64,000 nt of DNA from JAFAXD01 sp963760435. GTDB taxonomy: Bacteria; Pseudomonadota; Alphaproteobacteria; Rhizobiales; Xanthobacteraceae. The position numbers and the translations under genes are program-made. The notes beneath the pieces were generated by a model that did not search any database, was not told the origin of the DNA, and worked only from the letters and a program-made list of their open reading frames with translations. The stretch spans positions 62,001-126,000 of the forward strand of contig CAVXDE010000039.1 of the NCBI GenBank assembly GCA_963760435.1, written 5' to 3'. Numbering within the stretch: position 1 is the stretch's first letter; each line of letters begins with the position of its first letter. Positions 61,689-64,000 of this stretch are shown one piece after another.

Positions 61689-64000
61689 CTACGCCGCGAG
61701 CGCGCGATCCGCCGCGATCATGTCCAGCGCAGATTTCTCCACCGCCGTGGTCCGGTTTATGGCTACTCTCGCCGATGACACCGCGTCCGGCAGAGAACGA
61801 TAATATTCCAATCGACGATTGGACAACTCCTTGACCACATCCGCCGCGGGCATCGTCTTGGTCGCGGCCAGGGTTGCATCGCCGATCGAACCGTCAGCCT
61901 CGGCCCCGACCACCTGCTGGAGCGCCTTGGCGGAACGGCTCGCAGTGGCATCGACGCCGAAGTCGAAGACAATGAGATCGAGGCCGGTCGGGAGATCATC
62001 ACAGCGCAATACGTTCCAATAGCGCGTGCGGTAGATTTCGCACGCTTCATCACGCGCGAGCTTTTTGAGATCGTCGATAGCGAGCGCTTGATTCTGCCGC
62101 CAATCGCGCAGGGTGCTGAGCGAGACGCCGAATTGTGTTGCTCCACTCGGATCGCCCGGCACTTCGCTGTAGCCGCCTTCGTAGCCCAGCACGATATCGA
62201 GGCATCGCCGGAAGTTGGAAAGCTTTGACGCCGCGGCGGCGGGCGCCCCCGCAATGGCGGACTTGACGGTCGCGTGCAATGCTTCGGCTTGTTTGACCTG
62301 AGCCTGGACGGTTGTTTTCAAGGCTTCCGTTTGAGCCGCGCTCTGGTTGACCTGCTCGGCCTGGAACTGAATGGTCGCAGCATCCTTGGCGCGCGATCCC
62401 TGCGAAGATCCGAGCCAGAAGCTGACAACTGTTGCGAACGCCGCTGCCAATGCGCCAACGGTGATATTGACGATCTGCGCGACCTGGTTGTCAAAGCTGC
62501 GATTGCCGATAATGAGAATGATCAGAATGCCAAAGAATCCGATTGTAACCAGGAGCGAGACAAGGGGCGCGCCCCAGGCCATCGGATTGTTTGCCAGCGC
62601 CAATTCGGCGAACGTCGAGCGCGCACCCTTTGTATCCTCGACCTCTGCGCGGAATTGCGCCAGCTCCGCGTCGCGCCGTCTTATTTCCTGATCGTTTTGT
62701 TCTTTGATCAGCGCGAGCTGAGCCTGCTGGCGTTTCAACTCCTGTTCGCTCTGCTCTTTGAGCAACGCGAGTTGCGCTTGCTGTCGCTTCTCCTCCTGGG
62801 CCGCGGCAAGCTCCGCAAGCTTGAGCCTCAGTGCGTCGGCGGCAGCCGGATCAGCGTTCAGCTTGTCAGCGGCCTGTTTGGGATCATTGGTCCGGGTGAT
62901 GTCCGTGACGGCTTTGATCACGTCTCCTGCGAGCGTGCCGGCTTTGTCGCCGATAATAAGTCTGGCGATATCCGGCAGGAGCCGCGTGGCAAGCAAAATC
63001 AGCGGATTCATGCCTCCACCTCCCGGTACGAGATCTGGCTGGCCGATTGCCGGCGGCGTCGTGATGACAGGCTTGCCGGGTGTTGGCTGGGTCTGGATAA
63101 CCGGCTTGTCGGGTGTTGGAATGACCGGCTTGTCGGGTATAGGCGAAGTCTGCAAACCGCCAGCCGCTTCGCGCTGCAACGCATTCAGCAGCTTGTCGTC
63201 CACCTCCCCTGTCACCGGCAGTCCAAGTCGACGTTGGGCGCTTTTGACGGCCTCGTTCGTGATTGCGCCAAAAATGCCGTCCTGATCTTCTTCCGAGAAG
63301 CCGAGAAGCTTCTGTAAACGGCGGACATCCTCGCGTACGTCCGATGCGACTGGAGTTTGCGGTCCCGGCGCGACCGCGCCGCCGGCCAACACCTCGGCCT
63401 CAGGCAGAATCGCGCTGAGAAACACGAACTTGCGGTCGGCTTGGAAGCGCGGATCGGTTTTCAACAACGCCATGAACTCGCGATGCCCGATCTTGCTCTG
63501 ACCAACGAGACAACCGGCACTTGCCTTGTCCACCTCCGGCAAATCGTAGCCCCAGTGTTGATTGATGCCGAAATCTCCCGTCTGGCGTATGTCGCCGTCG
63601 CTTCGGAACCCGTCCCTGTGCGTATCGCGGCAGACCGTCACCGGTCCGCCGGTCTGCACCAGCGCCTCGTGGTCACCGCGATGGATACCAACTTGCCAGG
63701 CGTGGTATTGCCCAAACTCGACGCGCGCAGCGCCGCCCGGGTTCAGCGGATGATCAATGAAGTAGCGGCCCGGCTCCGTGGTCGCCGCCCATTTGCCGAT
63801 GATGCGCGGCTCTCCGCCCTCAAACCTGATCAACAGCCGCAAGTCGTTCCATTTGTTTTCCTCGTTGTCATTGGGAGTGCCGTCCGGATTCATTCCCTCG
63901 ACGTAAACGATGTTGATCTCGTTCTGCCCGCGATCGATCTGATAGCCCTTGCGCTCCATCGCAGCGATGATGTGCTGGGCCAAGTCCGTTTGAACGGCTG
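61689..64000 (-). CDS. GH108-like peptidoglycan hydrolase with coiled-coil and membrane segments (N-terminus outside)
   Basis: At least 770 residues; the frame is open to the window edge, so the true start lies beyond 64000 (an internal TTG at 63983 is not a credible start). In order: an N-terminal part ending with AGCLVGQSKIGHREFM (a region of the DUF/YkuD-like type), a peptidoglycan-binding domain (about 215-275, VRRLQKLLGF..GIFGAITNEAVKSAQ), proline-rich repeats (KPVI-T-P type), and a coiled coil with two near-identical ~18-residue units (QQAQLALLKEQ / QQAQLALIKEQ). Two membrane helices follow (about 465-520) and then a GH108-like muramidase (GYEGGYSEVPGDPSGATQFG, with the catalytic Glu) plus PG_binding_3-type end. 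A phage or secretion origin is possible. Confidence 0.8.
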   Translation of the reverse strand, partial: AVQTDLAQHIIAAMERKGYQIDRGQNEINIVYVEGMNPDGTPNDNEENKWNDLRLLIRFEGGEPRIIGKWAATTEPGRYFIDHPLNPGGAARVEFGQYHAWQVGIHRGDHEALVQTGGPVTVCRDTHRDGFRSDGDIRQTGDFGINQHWGYDLPEVDKASAGCLVGQSKIGHREFMALLKTDPRFQADRKFVFLSAILPEAEVLAGGAVAPGPQTPVASDVREDVRRLQKLLGFSEEDQDGIFGAITNEAVKSAQRRLGLPVTGEVDDKLLNALQREAAGGLQTSPIPDKPVIPTPDKPVIQTQPTPGKPVITTPPAIGQPDLVPGGGGMNPLILLATRLLPDIARLIIGDKAGTLAGDVIKAVTDITRTNDPKQAADKLNADPAAADALRLKLAELAAAQEEKRQQAQLALLKEQSEQELKRQQAQLALIKEQNDQEIRRRDAELAQFRAEVEDTKGARSTFAELALANNPMAWGAPLVSLLVTIGFFGILIILIIGNRSFDNQVAQIVNITVGALAAAFATVVSFWLGSSQGSRAKDAATIQFQAEQVNQSAAQTEALKTTVQAQVKQAEALHATVKSAIAGAPAAAASKLSNFRRCLDIVLGYEGGYSEVPGDPSGATQFGVSLSTLRDWRQNQALAIDDLKKLARDEACEIYRTRYWNVLRCDDLPTGLDLIVFDFGVDATASRSAKALQQVVGAEADGSIGDATLAATKTMPAADVVKELSNRRLEYYRSLPDAVSSARVAINRTTAVEKSALDMIAADRALAA

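Noticed and set aside
1..64000. CRISPR array, rRNA, tRNA or IS element
   Set aside because: No regularly spaced direct repeats, no transposase-like protein and no rRNA/tRNA-like stretch was recognised by eye. A short or divergent tRNA could be missed without a search tool.

Overview
The window is about 64 kb of GC-rich chromosomal DNA from an alphaproteobacterium, most probably a member of the Hyphomicrobiales (Bradyrhizobium/Xanthobacteraceae-like). The signs are the coding style, GTTC-N7-GTTC LexA boxes, palindromic intergenic repeats of the kind common in Bradyrhizobiaceae (CCCGGATGAAATCCGGG and CCGGGACAAGCCC types), and many catabolic dehydrogenases, solute-binding proteins and LysR/IclR/MarR regulators. 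I see no rRNA, tRNA, CRISPR array, insertion sequence or complete prophage. The taxonomic call is inference.

Layout. 0-5 kb: a MASE4-GGDEF cyclase, a DUF5996 protein, an SDR protein, a MarR-GNAT fusion with a repeat-rich operator, and a small glycosyltransferase. 5-8.3 kb: two genes preceded by LexA boxes (a PA0069-type radical SAM protein and a frameshifted AAA ATPase) with a Phd/VapBC-type toxin-antitoxin pair between them. 8.4-10.7 kb: a frameshifted isocitrate lyase/PEP-mutase-like gene and an AhpD-like gene with an in-frame TGA exactly at the second cysteine of its redox motif. 10.9-22.2 kb: a catabolic and transport block. It has a minus-strand operon (ABC permease, solute-binding protein, LeuC-like, LeuD-like, second solute-binding protein), a divergent IclR regulator, an Lrp regulator, 4-hydroxyphenylpyruvate dioxygenase, the ABC ATPase, a Rieske oxygenase with its NTF2-like partner, and a crotonase.

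22.6-34.5 kb: a 1153-residue SAM-cyclase-ATPase next to a flavin amine oxidase, two MFS transporters, a serine hydrolase, an AraC regulator and an exported amidohydrolase. 34.6-43.4 kb: a tannase/feruloyl-esterase ORF fused to a MarR regulator, a 33-bp palindrome, a MetE-like protein, two luciferase-like monooxygenases, a GMC oxidoreductase and a frameshifted Bug/TctC binding protein. 43.4-53.5 kb: LysR regulators, an AT-richer dienelactone-hydrolase gene, an SDR, a multiply frameshifted MmgE/PrpD gene, and an EmrAB-type efflux pair flanked by SDR genes. 53.5-64 kb: MltA with a tiny upstream membrane ORF, NHL and LVIVD beta-propeller proteins, a PLP Cys/Met-metabolism enzyme, a UbiD decarboxylase, a small exported protein, and a large GH108-like protein cut by the window edge.

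The most interesting object is the AhpD-like gene at 9484-10647. Its TGA codon sits in a Cys-Phe-Tyr-TGA-x-x-x-His motif and is followed at once by a long imperfect stem-loop, which is what a bacterial selenoprotein with a SECIS element would look like. Against a simple reading, five other genes carry about nine apparent single-base frameshifts, so either this region is decaying or the assembly contains indel errors. The two explanations make different predictions and are kept apart below.
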